64,000 bases of DNA from JANMZO01 sp963763135. GTDB taxonomy: Bacteria; Actinomycetota; Acidimicrobiia; Acidimicrobiales; JANYDT01. Positions 55,034 through 63,379 of the stretch are shown here, in pieces. The stretch is from positions 186,001 to 250,000 of the forward strand of contig CAVXNJ010000004.1 of NCBI GenBank assembly GCA_963763135.1, given 5' to 3'. The notes beneath the pieces are model-generated. The model had not been told where the DNA came from. It saw only the letters and a list, made by a program, of their open reading frames with translations, and made no database searches. A program made the position numbers and the translations under genes. Every line of letters begins with the position of its first letter. Within the stretch, counting starts at the first letter, position 1.

Positions 55034-55167
55034 GCTCCGGAGTCGAATAGTCGCTCTGGGGCGTGCGAAGTGACTCCGGAGTGGGGTGCGACGGGTTCGG
55101 ATGCTCCGGGCTTTTGCTGCTCCGGAGTCGAATAGTCGCTCTGGGACGTACGAAGTGACTCCGGAGC
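55034..55167. repeat. Palindromic repeat family C, downstream pair
   Basis: Two 49-bp copies (55034-55082 and 55119-55167) almost identical to each other, starting GCTCCGGAGTCGAATAGTCG and ending GACTCCGGAG(T/C). They differ from the upstream copy mainly in the middle. They lie between the secreted orphan and efp. Confidence 0.92.
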
Positions 55168-55240
55168 GGGGTGTTCCTGGGAGCGCACTATGCGATGTCA
55201 GGGGGGTGCGTCGGCTCACGTACACTTGTAGGTCGATTTC

Positions 55241-55262
55241 TGGCGGCACGTTCGGGCCGCCA
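55241..55262 (+). promoter_or_regulatory. Hairpin in the efp leader
   Basis: TGGCGGC (55241-55247) and GCCGCCA (55256-55262) form a 7-bp stem. A TACACT box (55221-55226) would place the RNA start just before it, and AAAGG (55275-55279) is the ribosome binding site for efp. Role unknown; it may stabilise the leader. Confidence 0.4.
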
Positions 55263-55288
55263 CCTTCCTTCTCCACAAAGGTCCAGCC

Positions 55289-55852
55289 ATGCCCCCAGTT
55301 TCCACGAGCGATTTCAAAAACGGCATCACCCTCGACATCCCCGAGGGTCTCATGCAGATCATCGATTTCCAGCACGTGAAGCCTGGCAAGGGTGGTGCGT
55401 TCGTTCGCACGAAGATGCGCAACGTCCGTACCGGTGCCGTCATCGACCGCACCTACAATGCCGGCGAAAAGATGGAGCAGGCCATCATCGACAAGCGGGA
55501 AATGCAGTTCCTGTACCGCGACGGCTCGAACTACGTATTCATGGACAACTCGACCTACGACCAGATCGAGATCACACCAACGCAGCTCGGCGATGCCATC
55601 AACTACCTCAAAGAGCAAGACAATGCTCTCGTCAACACCTACAACGACGAGATCATCGGCATCGATCTTCCGGCCGCCGTCGAGCTCGTCATCACCGAAT
55701 GCGAACCTGGGATTCAGGGTGACCGCGTTTCAGGTGCAAAGAAGCCGGCCACCCTCGAGACCGGCCTCGTTATCCAGGTTCCGCTGTTCGTGAACCAGGG
55801 CGACAAGGTCAAGGTGGATACCCGTTCGGGTGACTACCTGACCCGCGTCTGA
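55289..55852 (+). CDS. efp: Translation elongation factor P
   Basis: 187 residues, full length. KOW-like N-terminal domain with the loop KPGKGGAFVRTKMRN whose Lys is the modified position in this family, then two OB-fold domains ending GDKVKVDTRSGDYLTRV. EF-P helps ribosomes pass polyproline stretches. nusB follows after 8 bp. Confidence 0.95.
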   Translation: MPPVSTSDFKNGITLDIPEGLMQIIDFQHVKPGKGGAFVRTKMRNVRTGAVIDRTYNAGEKMEQAIIDKREMQFLYRDGSNYVFMDNSTYDQIEITPTQLGDAINYLKEQDNALVNTYNDEIIGIDLPAAVELVITECEPGIQGDRVSGAKKPATLETGLVIQVPLFVNQGDKVKVDTRSGDYLTRV

Positions 55853-55860
55853 TCGCTTCG

Positions 55861-56274
55861 ATGACTTCTCCTGCGACCTCGCGTCGCGATGCCCGTGAAC
55901 GGGCCATGGAACTTCTCTACGAGGCCAACTCAAAAGGGGAGAACGTCGCAGCGATCGTTGCGTCGCTTCCCCTGCCACCCGACGCGTATGCCTCTGCCAT
56001 CGCGCTCGGTGCCGGTGACCCCGACCATGAAGCGGAAGCGATGGAGCTGATTCGCCGCTTCGCCCGCAAGGACTGGCCGGTGGACCGGCTTCCACAACTC
56101 GACGTGATCATTTTGCGTCTTGCTATCGAGGAGCTGCAGTACCGCTCCGACGTGCCAAAGGCGGTCGTCATCGACGAGGCGGTCGAACTCGCCAAATTGT
56201 TTTCCACTGAGGATTCCGGGCGTTTCATCAACGGAATGCTGTCGTCGATTGCCGACGATCTTGGTCGAGGCTGA
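55861..56274 (+). CDS. nusB: Transcription antitermination factor NusB
   Basis: 137 residues, all-helical. Begins RRDARERAMELLYEANSKG and contains LPQLDVIILRLAIEEL, VVIDEAVELAKLFSTEDSG and FINGMLSSI, which are NusB signatures. It acts in rRNA transcription antitermination. Usual actinobacterial partner of efp. Confidence 0.95.
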   Translation: MTSPATSRRDARERAMELLYEANSKGENVAAIVASLPLPPDAYASAIALGAGDPDHEAEAMELIRRFARKDWPVDRLPQLDVIILRLAIEELQYRSDVPKAVVIDEAVELAKLFSTEDSGRFINGMLSSIADDLGRG

Positions 56275-56568
56275 GGGCGCGCGTTCAGGATCGGCTCTGA
56301 CGGGTCGGCTTGCGAAACAGCGCGGCCCAAAGGAACGACCGCCCGAAGCGGTTGGTACCTGCGGGCAGCGCGTTTCGTTCGAATTTCGACGAGATCAACG
56401 TCGGTAGAGCGCTGGTTGCAGTTTGTTTGTGTCGCAGTTTGTTGCAGTTTGTTGGGGCCCAGACTTCCGGAGGGTGCGGGATACCCTCGACGTGTGGGAA
56501 GAAAAGTTAGGGCCTGCGGAGTGTTGCTCGGTCTCGGGCTTGGCCTGGTGGCGGGTTGGATCTCTGAA
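56275..56568. other. Intergenic region between convergent nusB and the CPT-like gene
   Basis: GCAGTTTGTT occurs three times (56418, 56434 and 56444). No gene is supported: a plus-strand frame from 56416 gives a signal-like segment but runs antisense through the CPT-like gene. Confidence 0.5.
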
Positions 56569-57153
56569 TCAGTAGCCCAGGAAACGGAGGAGCGCGGACG
56601 TCGCATCATCCGGGTTGAGGAGCGAGGTGTTGATCTCGTGGTCGTAGTCGGCGTACGTATGGACGACTTCGAATTGGGCATCCACCATGCCGATGGGCCG
56701 GTCGCCCCGGGCGAGCTCGCGAGCCTTCGCGTCGTCGCGGTCGCATTTGACGGCCACCCACTGGACCGTAAGGCCGTCCAGCACCGCTTGCCAGTCGGCC
56801 CACATCACGGAGTCAAGCACGACGTCGTCGACGATCACATTGAGCCCTCGCTTCGCCGCATCAGCCACTGTGGACTGATATGCGCGCAGAAGTTCCCGAC
56901 ACAGACGGCCCACATGGACACGTCGATCGGACCCGGTCGAAACGAATCCCAACCCGTCGTGGCATGCTGCTCCCGGTCCGCCGGGAAAACCAAGGTCGAG
57001 CCAGGGAAGCGGCAATTTGGACAGGACATCGTCGATCCCGGCGAGAAACCAGTAGTCGAGCGCCTCGGCCCGTGTGTCGCGAAATCCTGTGGCGATGGTC
57101 GTTTTGCCCGCACTCGATGTGCCGTTGAGGACCACTATCCGTCCCGGTTTCAT
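56569..57153 (-). CDS. Chloramphenicol phosphotransferase-like P-loop kinase
   Basis: 194 residues. Walker A GTSSAGKTTIATGF near the N-terminus and the block VIVDDVVLDSVMWADWQAVL resemble the CPT family of small-molecule kinases. Chloramphenicol resistance is not implied; many members have other substrates. A CAAACT box precedes the ATG at 57153 by 6 nt; the frame extends five codons further. Confidence 0.75.
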   Translation of the reverse strand: MKPGRIVVLNGTSSAGKTTIATGFRDTRAEALDYWFLAGIDDVLSKLPLPWLDLGFPGGPGAACHDGLGFVSTGSDRRVHVGRLCRELLRAYQSTVADAAKRGLNVIVDDVVLDSVMWADWQAVLDGLTVQWVAVKCDRDDAKARELARGDRPIGMVDAQFEVVHTYADYDHEINTSLLNPDDATSALLRFLGY

Positions 57154-57204
57154 CGACCCAGTTTGCACCGGAAGCTCTCGTCAGGTCGGTTGATTCATCC
57201 CGGC

Positions 57205-58029
57205 TTATCGCGTCAGCGACGCGTTCGTCTGCATCCGCTCGACCTGCTTGGCCACGATGCTCGCCATCTCAGGATGGGTGAGCACCCAGAACCGGTCGTT
57301 GACGACTGCGTTGAGGACCATCGGGCCGACGTCGTCGGGGTTCATACCCGTCTCCAGACTGCGGCTCAGGATGTCCCAGAACTTGCGACCGGCATCGGTC
57401 TCCACGAACTCCGCGGCCGACTCGGCCGGGCGGTTGCGGGAGCTGTCGACGATGCTTGTGTTGATCGGCCCCGGGCACAGCACTGACGCGTGCAACGGGG
57501 AGTTGGCCAACCGCAGATCACGCTCGAGCGACGCCATCAGGGCGACGACCCCGTGCTTGGCCACGTTGTACGCGCCGAGTGACGCCCCGGCGTAGAGTCC
57601 GGCCATCGACGAGGTCGAGTTGATGTGTCCCTCACCTTGGCGTTCCATGATCGGGAGGAACACGTGCACGCCGTTTATCGGTCCCCACAGGTCGACGTCG
57701 AGCGTCCACTTCCAGTCGGCCATTGACGTCGCCCCGACGGGGTTCGACATGCCGATGCCGGCGTTGTTGCACAGCACGTGCACGCCTCCGAACCGGTCGA
57801 GGGTCGTTGCCGCAAGCGCTTCGATCTGGTCGAGCTTCGAAACGTCGGTGCGCACGCCGATCGCCTCGGTACCAGCTTTCGTGAATTCCGCGACCGCCTC
57901 GTCGAGCGGCGCCTGCTCGATGTCGGCGAGCACCAGCTTCATGCCTTGAGCGGCGAACGTGCGGGCGATTCCGCGACCGATTCCGCTGGCCCCGCCGGTG
58001 ATGACTGCGACTTTTCCATTGACGTCCAT
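57205..58029 (-). CDS. Short-chain dehydrogenase/reductase
   Basis: 274 residues, classical SDR. Cofactor motif TGGASGIGRG, then CNNAGIG, the Ser in TSSMAGLYAGAS and YNVAK. The acidic residue DIEQAP after strand 2 favours NAD(H). Substrate unknown. A TAACGT box ends 6 nt before the start on the minus strand. Confidence 0.85.
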   Translation of the reverse strand: MDVNGKVAVITGGASGIGRGIARTFAAQGMKLVLADIEQAPLDEAVAEFTKAGTEAIGVRTDVSKLDQIEALAATTLDRFGGVHVLCNNAGIGMSNPVGATSMADWKWTLDVDLWGPINGVHVFLPIMERQGEGHINSTSSMAGLYAGASLGAYNVAKHGVVALMASLERDLRLANSPLHASVLCPGPINTSIVDSSRNRPAESAAEFVETDAGRKFWDILSRSLETGMNPDDVGPMVLNAVVNDRFWVLTHPEMASIVAKQVERMQTNASLTR

Positions 58030-58072
58030 CGCCGCACGTTACGACGTCGCGTCACCGCGTGCACAGCCGTCG

Positions 58073-58534
58073 TTACGAAGCCTTACGAATCATGTCGATG
58101 TGCATGATCCCGTCTTCGTCGTAGGGTTCGCCGCAGGCGACGTAGCCGAACGATTGGTAGAAACCTTGGAGATGAAGTTGGGCGCCGAGCTTCGTGTCGT
58201 GGGCGGGAAAGCGTCGTGTGGCTTCGGCGATGGCTTCTTTCACCAGCACCCGACCGAGGCCGGTGCTCCGCCCCTTGGCCGCGATGACTACGCGACCGAT
58301 CGACGGCGTGTCAAACGTGAGGCCCGGCGGAACGATGCGAGCGTACGCCACCAGCTCGGATCCGACTTCGCCCAGGCCATGGACGCACTCTGGGTCGTGG
58401 CCGTCGACGTCGAGATAGAGGCTCTGCTGTTCGATTACGAACACCTGCTGGCGAAGCTCCAGCACCCGGTACAGCTCATGGAGGGTCAGCTGGTCAAACG
58501 CCAACCAGCGCCATGTCACGTCGGTTGAGGCCAC
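58073..58534 (-). CDS. GNAT N-acetyltransferase, ElaA family
   Basis: 153 residues. ELYRVLELRQQVFVIEQQ is the ElaA N-terminal signature, and GRVVIAAKGRSTGLGRVLVK is the acetyl-CoA loop. Substrate unknown. It starts at GTG 58534, 5 bp after the cyclase gene stop, so the two share an operon. Confidence 0.85.
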   Translation of the reverse strand: MASTDVTWRWLAFDQLTLHELYRVLELRQQVFVIEQQSLYLDVDGHDPECVHGLGEVGSELVAYARIVPPGLTFDTPSIGRVVIAAKGRSTGLGRVLVKEAIAEATRRFPAHDTKLGAQLHLQGFYQSFGYVACGEPYDEDGIMHIDMIRKAS

Positions 58535-58539
58535 GTCGC

Positions 58540-59226
58540 CTACTTGATTTCGGCGATCGGCTCGGTCAGCGTTGCAAACGCCCGAACCGTGAACGTTCCC
58601 ATCCCTTTGACCTTTGGCGGGACTGCGGTGAAGCGGAACAGCACGCGGGGGAGGGCGTCGAGGTTGGTGAGGTGCTCGATGATCGGGATGCCGGCCCGAA
58701 GCAGGGTGGTGTGGACCGGCCGGCCATACCCGGCTTCACCGGTTGTGGCGTCGATGTTCAGCGAGTCGATGCCGACGCAGGCGACCTTGGCCTTCACCAG
58801 CGACTCGGCGGTCGCGGCTGAGATGTACGGGTGATTCTCGAAGTAGGCCGGTGTCCCGAACTTCTTGGAGTGGTCAGTGCGAAATAGCACCGCGCAACCT
58901 TCGAAGTCGAGTTCATGCAGACGGGGCAGATCGATGACTGGCGTATCGAGACGGGTGAAGCAGACCGCCGGGACATCAGCGACCCGCTCAAGCGGAAGCT
59001 CCGACAGGTCGTGGCCGTCGTCGAAGCGGTGCGCCGGGACGTCGATGTACGTACCCGTGTTGGAGCACATCGTGATCATGCCGATCTGAAAACGGATCCC
59101 CGGACCGTAGATCTCCTCGGCCGCCTCGCGGGTCAGATGGTCGCCGATGCTTGGCACGGGCAGACCCGGGTAGGTCTCCATCTGGTCGGTAATGGTGTGG
59201 CTCAGGTCAATCCGGCGGCGATTCAT
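58540..59226 (-). CDS. Cyclase family protein (kynurenine formamidase-like)
   Basis: 228 residues. RIDLSHTITDQMETYPG, CSNTGTYIDVPAHRFDDG (metal-site motif, here with Tyr instead of the usual His in HxGTHxD), and VGIDSLNID are cyclase-family blocks. Relatives hydrolyse formamides or close rings; substrate unknown. Divergent from pyrR. Confidence 0.8.
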   Translation of the reverse strand: MNRRRIDLSHTITDQMETYPGLPVPSIGDHLTREAAEEIYGPGIRFQIGMITMCSNTGTYIDVPAHRFDDGHDLSELPLERVADVPAVCFTRLDTPVIDLPRLHELDFEGCAVLFRTDHSKKFGTPAYFENHPYISAATAESLVKAKVACVGIDSLNIDATTGEAGYGRPVHTTLLRAGIPIIEHLTNLDALPRVLFRFTAVPPKVKGMGTFTVRAFATLTEPIAEIK

Positions 59227-59277
59227 TGCCTGTCATGCTGCCAGAACTGCAACGCAGACCGTTGCGGACTGCTCCGA

Positions 59278-59320
59278 GTGTGTGCATTTCCTTAGCTCCG
59301 GGCTAAGCGAATGCACACAC
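59278..59320. promoter_or_regulatory. 43-bp nested palindrome between the cyclase gene and pyrR
   Basis: Outer stem GTGTGTGCATT (59278-59288) and AATGCACACAC (59310-59320), inner stem CTTAGC/GCTAAG with a 5-nt loop (TCCGG). It is the same length and nested form as family A but unrelated in sequence. Position between divergent genes suits an operator or a further repeat family. Confidence 0.6.
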
Positions 59321-59388
59321 GCTGCCCGGCCCGCCGACCTGCACCGTTGTCGCGCGTCGGCTCGGAGCGCTGCTAGCTTGGTCGGCAA

Positions 59389-59425
59389 CCGTCAAGGGGG
59401 TCCTGTGAGGCCCGCACGGAAGGAG
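59389..59425 (+). promoter_or_regulatory. PyrR-binding RNA hairpin overlapping the pyrR leader
   Basis: A hairpin CCG-TCAA-GGG(GGTCCTGTGAGG)CCC-GCA-CGG contains the GTCCNGNGAGGC core recognised by PyrR. It is followed at once by AAGGAG (59420-59425), six bases before GTG 59432. A TAGCTT box (59374-59379) would start the RNA just before the hairpin. With no room for an attenuator, PyrR probably blocks ribosome binding, as described for mycobacterial pyr operons; the mechanism is inferred. Confidence 0.7.
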
Positions 59426-59431
59426 ACCATC

Positions 59432-60004
59432 GTGACAAGCACTGTTTCTTCGTCGCCGCCCCCTGAGGGCGGCATTTCTATGTCTGAGCCCGGTTCCGGG
59501 AGTGCGGCTCCCCGCACCGTTCTCGACGCCGCTGCCATCAACCGGGCCGTAAAGCGCATGGCGCACGAGATCCTCGAGCGGAACCAGGGTGCCACCGACG
59601 TCGTGCTCATCGGTCTGATCAAAGGTGGCGTATGGATGGCCGAAGCGCTCGGCGCGGCCCTCAGTGAGCTGGGCGAGTCCGTACCGGTCGGTTCGGTCGA
59701 CGTCAGCTTCTTCCGAGACGACCTCGGCCTGCGAAACGTGGAGCCGGCCCGCAGCGAGATCGACTTCGATATCCACGACAAGGTCGTGGTGCTGGTCGAC
59801 GACGTGCTCTACACCGGGCGTACTGTGCGGGCGGCGCTCGACGCCCTGCGCGAATACGGTCGCCCGAAAGCGTTCCAGTTGGCGGTGATGGTGGACCGCG
59901 GGCACCGGGAGCTGCCGATCCGGGCCGACTTCGTGGGAAAGAACCTGCCGACGTCCAGGTCGGAAAGCGTAAAAGCGACTAGTCAGGGGGTCGTGTTGCA
60001 ATGA
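59432..60004 (+). CDS. pyrR: PyrR bifunctional regulator / uracil phosphoribosyltransferase
   Basis: 190 residues from GTG 59432, which has AAGGAG six bases upstream; the frame is open to 59192. An N-terminal 30-residue extension precedes the phosphoribosyltransferase domain, with the PRPP loop VVLVDDVLYTGRTVRAALDA and the C-terminal KNLPTSRSESVK typical of PyrR. It binds the leader RNA when UMP is high. First gene of the pyr operon. Confidence 0.93.
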   Translation: MTSTVSSSPPPEGGISMSEPGSGSAAPRTVLDAAAINRAVKRMAHEILERNQGATDVVLIGLIKGGVWMAEALGAALSELGESVPVGSVDVSFFRDDLGLRNVEPARSEIDFDIHDKVVVLVDDVLYTGRTVRAALDALREYGRPKAFQLAVMVDRGHRELPIRADFVGKNLPTSRSESVKATSQGVVLQ

Positions 60005-60065
60005 GGCTATGCCGTGAATTGCGTGTTTCGGGTCCCGCAGGCGACGAGCACAGGGTGGTGCTGCA

Positions 60066-60989
60066 ATGAGTGAACGGAAGCATCTGCTGTCGATTGATGA
60101 ACTCGGTCGCGACGGTATCGAACACCTGATGACCCTGACCGACCGCTTCGTGGAAGTAAGCGCGCGTAAGGTTCCCAAAGTCCCCGCGCTGCAGGGCAAG
60201 ACCGTGGTGTCGCTCTTCTACGAAGACTCGACCCGCACCCGCCTCAGCTTCGAGACCGCTGCGAAGCGACTTTCGGCTGACGTGATGACGTTCAGTGTGT
60301 CGACGAGTTCAGCGAACAAAGGCGAGTCGATCCGTGACACCGTCGAGACCATCGAAGCGATGGGCATCGACGCCATTGTGGTGCGCCACAAGGCGGCTGG
60401 CGTGCCTTGGCAGATTGCATCTTGGACCGACGCGGCCGTGATCAACGGTGGCGACGGTTGGCACCAACATCCGACGCAAGCGTTACTTGACTGCTACACG
60501 ATCCGCCAGCGCCTCGGCGGCCTGGAAGGCCGTTCCATCGCCATTGTGGGCGACATCAAGCACTCCCGCGTCGCCCGCTCGAACATCGAAGCCTTCGTAG
60601 CCATGGGCGCCGACGTCACTCTCGTGGCCCCGCCCACGCTGCTCCCGCCCTCGATCGAAGGCTGGGACGTGAAGGTCGAGCACGAGATCGACCCCGTGCT
60701 CAAGCGCGTCGACGTCGTCTATCTGCTCCGCATGCAACTGGAGCGCATGAACGAGGCCCTGATTCCGTCGCTTCGCGAGTACACCTCCCGATACGGCCTC
60801 ACCGACGAGCGGGCCACCAAACTGCGAGACGACGTGCTCGTCATGCACCCTGGCCCGATGAACCGGGGCGTCGAAATCGGTGCGGCGGTACCCGACCGGG
60901 AAAACACCGTCATCACCCAACAGGTCGCGAACGGCGTCGCCGTGCGCATGGCCGTGCTGTTCGAACTTCTAGCTGGAGCAAAACAATGA
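60066..60989 (+). CDS. pyrB: Aspartate carbamoyltransferase catalytic chain
   Basis: 307 residues. Carbamoyl-phosphate site FYEDSTRTRLSFE and the loop STSSANKGESIRDT, then HPTQALLDCYTI and MHPGPMNRGVEI. Second step of UMP synthesis. No pyrI gene. Its stop overlaps pyrC (ATGA). Confidence 0.95.
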   Translation: MSERKHLLSIDELGRDGIEHLMTLTDRFVEVSARKVPKVPALQGKTVVSLFYEDSTRTRLSFETAAKRLSADVMTFSVSTSSANKGESIRDTVETIEAMGIDAIVVRHKAAGVPWQIASWTDAAVINGGDGWHQHPTQALLDCYTIRQRLGGLEGRSIAIVGDIKHSRVARSNIEAFVAMGADVTLVAPPTLLPPSIEGWDVKVEHEIDPVLKRVDVVYLLRMQLERMNEALIPSLREYTSRYGLTDERATKLRDDVLVMHPGPMNRGVEIGAAVPDRENTVITQQVANGVAVRMAVLFELLAGAKQ

Positions 60990-61390
60990 GTGCCGTCGTC
61001 ATCCGTGGTGGGTCTGTTCTTGAAGGGGCCGACTACGCGTCGACCAAAGCCGATGTAGTCGTCGTCGACGGCGTTGTCACAGAAATAAGCGCGCATATCG
61101 ATGTGCCGAGCGACGCCATAGTGCTCGATGCCTCGGGCTGCATCGTCGGTCCCGGTCTGGTCGATCTCCACACCCACCTCCGGGAACCGGGCAACGAAGC
61201 CGCCGAAACCATCGAGACCGGCTCCCGGGCCGCAGCTCTCGGCGGATACACCGCCATCCTCGCCATGCCGAACACAACGCCGGCCATCGACAGCCGCGGC
61301 GGTCGTGGAACAGGTCCTGCAACTCGGAGCGAAGGCCGGACTCGTCGACGTTCACGTCGCCGGTGCGATCACGATCGGCCGGGCCGGTGA
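60986..61390 (+). CDS. pyrC: Dihydroorotase, N-terminal part (frameshifted)
   Basis: Starts VVIRGGSVLEG and carries the metal-site motif DLHTHLREPG, then ILAMPNTTPAIDS. After codon AGC (ending 61294) the correct reading continues from 61296 in another frame (GCG GCG GTC GTG GAA), so one extra base near 61295 breaks the gene. The remaining codons of this frame (Arg-rich) are nonsense. Dihydroorotase is essential for pyrimidine synthesis unless a second copy exists, so a base-calling error is likely. Confidence 0.8.
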   Translation: MSAVVIRGGSVLEGADYASTKADVVVVDGVVTEISAHIDVPSDAIVLDASGCIVGPGLVDLHTHLREPGNEAAETIETGSRAAALGGYTAILAMPNTTPAIDSRGGRGTGPATRSEGRTRRRSRRRCDHDRPGR

Positions 61391-62276
61391 ACTACTGGCG
61401 CCGATGGCGGAGATGGCCGAACTCGGCGTGCGCATGTTTACCGACGACGGTGCGGGTGTACAGAACAACCGCCTCATGCGCCGTGCGCTTGAATACGCCT
61501 CGGCCCTCGGTGTCGTGCTGGCCCAGCATTGCGAAGACGCCGCGCTGTCCGAGGGCGGCGTGATGCATGAAGGCGCATGGTCGTCGAAGCTCGGTCTCCC
61601 CGGCCAACCGGCCGAGGCTGAGGAGCTGATGGTGGCCCGCGACATCGCCCTGTGCCGTCGCACCGGAGCACCGGTCCACTTCCTGCACATGTCAACGGCT
61701 GGGTCGGTCGAGCTGATCCGACGCGCCAAGGCCGACGGACTTCCGGTCACCGCCGAAGCTGCGCCCCACCACTTCACGCTGACAGATGCGTGCCTGGCGA
61801 CCTACGACACGGTCTTCAAGGTGCACCCGCCGCTGCGACCCGATGCCGACAAATTGGCCGTCATCGCCGGCCTTGCGGATGGCACGATCGACGCCATCGC
61901 TACCGACCACGCCCCTCACACTCCGGAAACGAAGGAGCGCTCGATGCTCGACGCGCCTCCCGGAATGCTGGGTCTGCAGACCGCCTTGGCCCTGGCGATC
62001 ACCGAGCTCGGGCTCCCGATCGACAAGGTGTTCCGCCTCCTATCGAGCGGCCCAGCTCGCATCGCGAAGATCGGCGACACGCACGGTGTGCTGGCCGTCG
62101 GCCGCCAGGCGAACATCTGCGTGGTCGATCCGGCCGCATCGTTCACGGTGGAAGTCGGCTCGATCGTGAGCAAGTCGAAGAACAGCCCGTATCTCGGGCG
62201 AACGTTGCAGGGTGTTGTTCGCCATACCGTCTTCAACGGTGTGGCCACGGTTCAGGATGGAAAGGCGACGCGATGA
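61305..62276 (+). CDS. pyrC: Dihydroorotase, C-terminal part (frameshifted)
   Basis: Continues the dihydroorotase in the +1 frame from about 61296 (AAVVEQVLQLGAKAGLVDVH). It has the metal ligands in VLAQHCEDA and VHFLHMSTAGS, the TAEAAPHHFTLTD block, and the catalytic Asp in IATDHAPHT. The stop overlaps the carA start (ATGA). I use GTG 61305 only as a nominal start; the homologous part begins just before it. Confidence 0.8.
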   Translation: MEQVLQLGAKAGLVDVHVAGAITIGRAGELLAPMAEMAELGVRMFTDDGAGVQNNRLMRRALEYASALGVVLAQHCEDAALSEGGVMHEGAWSSKLGLPGQPAEAEELMVARDIALCRRTGAPVHFLHMSTAGSVELIRRAKADGLPVTAEAAPHHFTLTDACLATYDTVFKVHPPLRPDADKLAVIAGLADGTIDAIATDHAPHTPETKERSMLDAPPGMLGLQTALALAITELGLPIDKVFRLLSSGPARIAKIGDTHGVLAVGRQANICVVDPAASFTVEVGSIVSKSKNSPYLGRTLQGVVRHTVFNGVATVQDGKATR

Positions 62277-63379
62277 GCGGCGTAACAGAAGCCCAATTGG
62301 TCATGGCCGACGGGACGGTCTTCGAAGGTGAAGCGATCGGGTACCTGCCCGAGAACGGAATCTCGACCGGCGAAGTGGTGTTCAACACGGTGCTGTCGGG
62401 CTATCAGGAGGTCATCACCGACCCCAGCTACGCCGGCCAGATCATCACCTTCACCTATCCCCACATCGGCAACTACGGCGTCAACGCCGAAGACTACGAG
62501 TCGATCCACCCGTTCTGTCGCGGCATCATCGTGCGCGAACTGGCCCGCCGCCACAGCAACTGGCGGGCCTCGAGTTCGCTCGATTCACTTCTGCAAAAGT
62601 GGCAGGTCCCCGGCATTGCCGGTATCGACACCCGCCGTCTGACCAAGCACATCCGCGACGCCGGCGCGATGCCCGGCGCGTTCGGCACCGCGTCAACCGA
62701 AGTGCTGCTCGCCGCGGCGAAAGCCGAGCCCGGCACTGACGGCGTCGACCTGGTGCGGGAAGTCACGACCAAGGAGCCCTACGTCGTCGGCAGCGGACCG
62801 CTGAAGGTTGTGGCCTTCGACTATGGCATCAAGCGCACGATCCTGCGTCACCTCAGCACCTTCGCCACGGTGACCGTTGTCCCCGGTGATATCCGCGCTG
62901 ATGATGTGCGGGCGTTGGAACCCCACGGAGTGTTCCTGTCGAACGGTCCCGGAGACCCGGTCGTGTGCGACTACACGGTGCAGGAGATCAAGCAACTCGT
63001 CGGTCAGGTCCCGATCTTCGGTATCTGCCTCGGCCAGCAGCTCCTTGCCACGGCGATGGGCGGCACCACATACAAGCTTCCGTTCGGCCATCACGGCGGC
63101 AACCACCCGGTCCGCAATCTGGCCACCGGTCATGTCGAGATCACCAGTCAGAACCACAACTTCTGCGTCGACCCCGGCTCGATCGAATCGGTCGGCACCA
63201 TCACGCATGTGAACCTCAACGACGGCACCCTCGAAGGTGTTCGCTACCACGATGTGCCCGCCTTCAGCGTGCAGCACCACCCCGAGGCCGGCCCCGGACC
63301 CCACGAGTCCACCTACCTCTTCGAAGAATTCCGCACGCTCATGGATGCGTTCGCATCGACCGGAAAGGCGGCCCGCTGA
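62273..63379 (+). CDS. carA: Carbamoyl-phosphate synthase small (glutaminase) subunit
   Basis: 368 residues from ATG 62273. Small-subunit domain with FNTVLSGYQEVITDPSYAGQ, then the class I glutamine amidotransferase: nucleophile Cys in FGICLGQQLLA and HH-x-E in SVQHHPEAGPGP. It feeds ammonia to CarB. The frame is open much further upstream (61652), inside pyrC. Confidence 0.95.
   Translation: MSGVTEAQLVMADGTVFEGEAIGYLPENGISTGEVVFNTVLSGYQEVITDPSYAGQIITFTYPHIGNYGVNAEDYESIHPFCRGIIVRELARRHSNWRASSSLDSLLQKWQVPGIAGIDTRRLTKHIRDAGAMPGAFGTASTEVLLAAAKAEPGTDGVDLVREVTTKEPYVVGSGPLKVVAFDYGIKRTILRHLSTFATVTVVPGDIRADDVRALEPHGVFLSNGPGDPVVCDYTVQEIKQLVGQVPIFGICLGQQLLATAMGGTTYKLPFGHHGGNHPVRNLATGHVEITSQNHNFCVDPGSIESVGTITHVNLNDGTLEGVRYHDVPAFSVQHHPEAGPGPHESTYLFEEFRTLMDAFASTGKAAR

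Noticed and set aside
56416..57486. Plus-strand frame with a signal-like start (GTG near 56494, GVLLGLGLGLVAGW)
   Set aside because: It runs antisense through the CPT-like kinase, whose Walker A motif is clear; the signal-like segment is probably chance or a relic.
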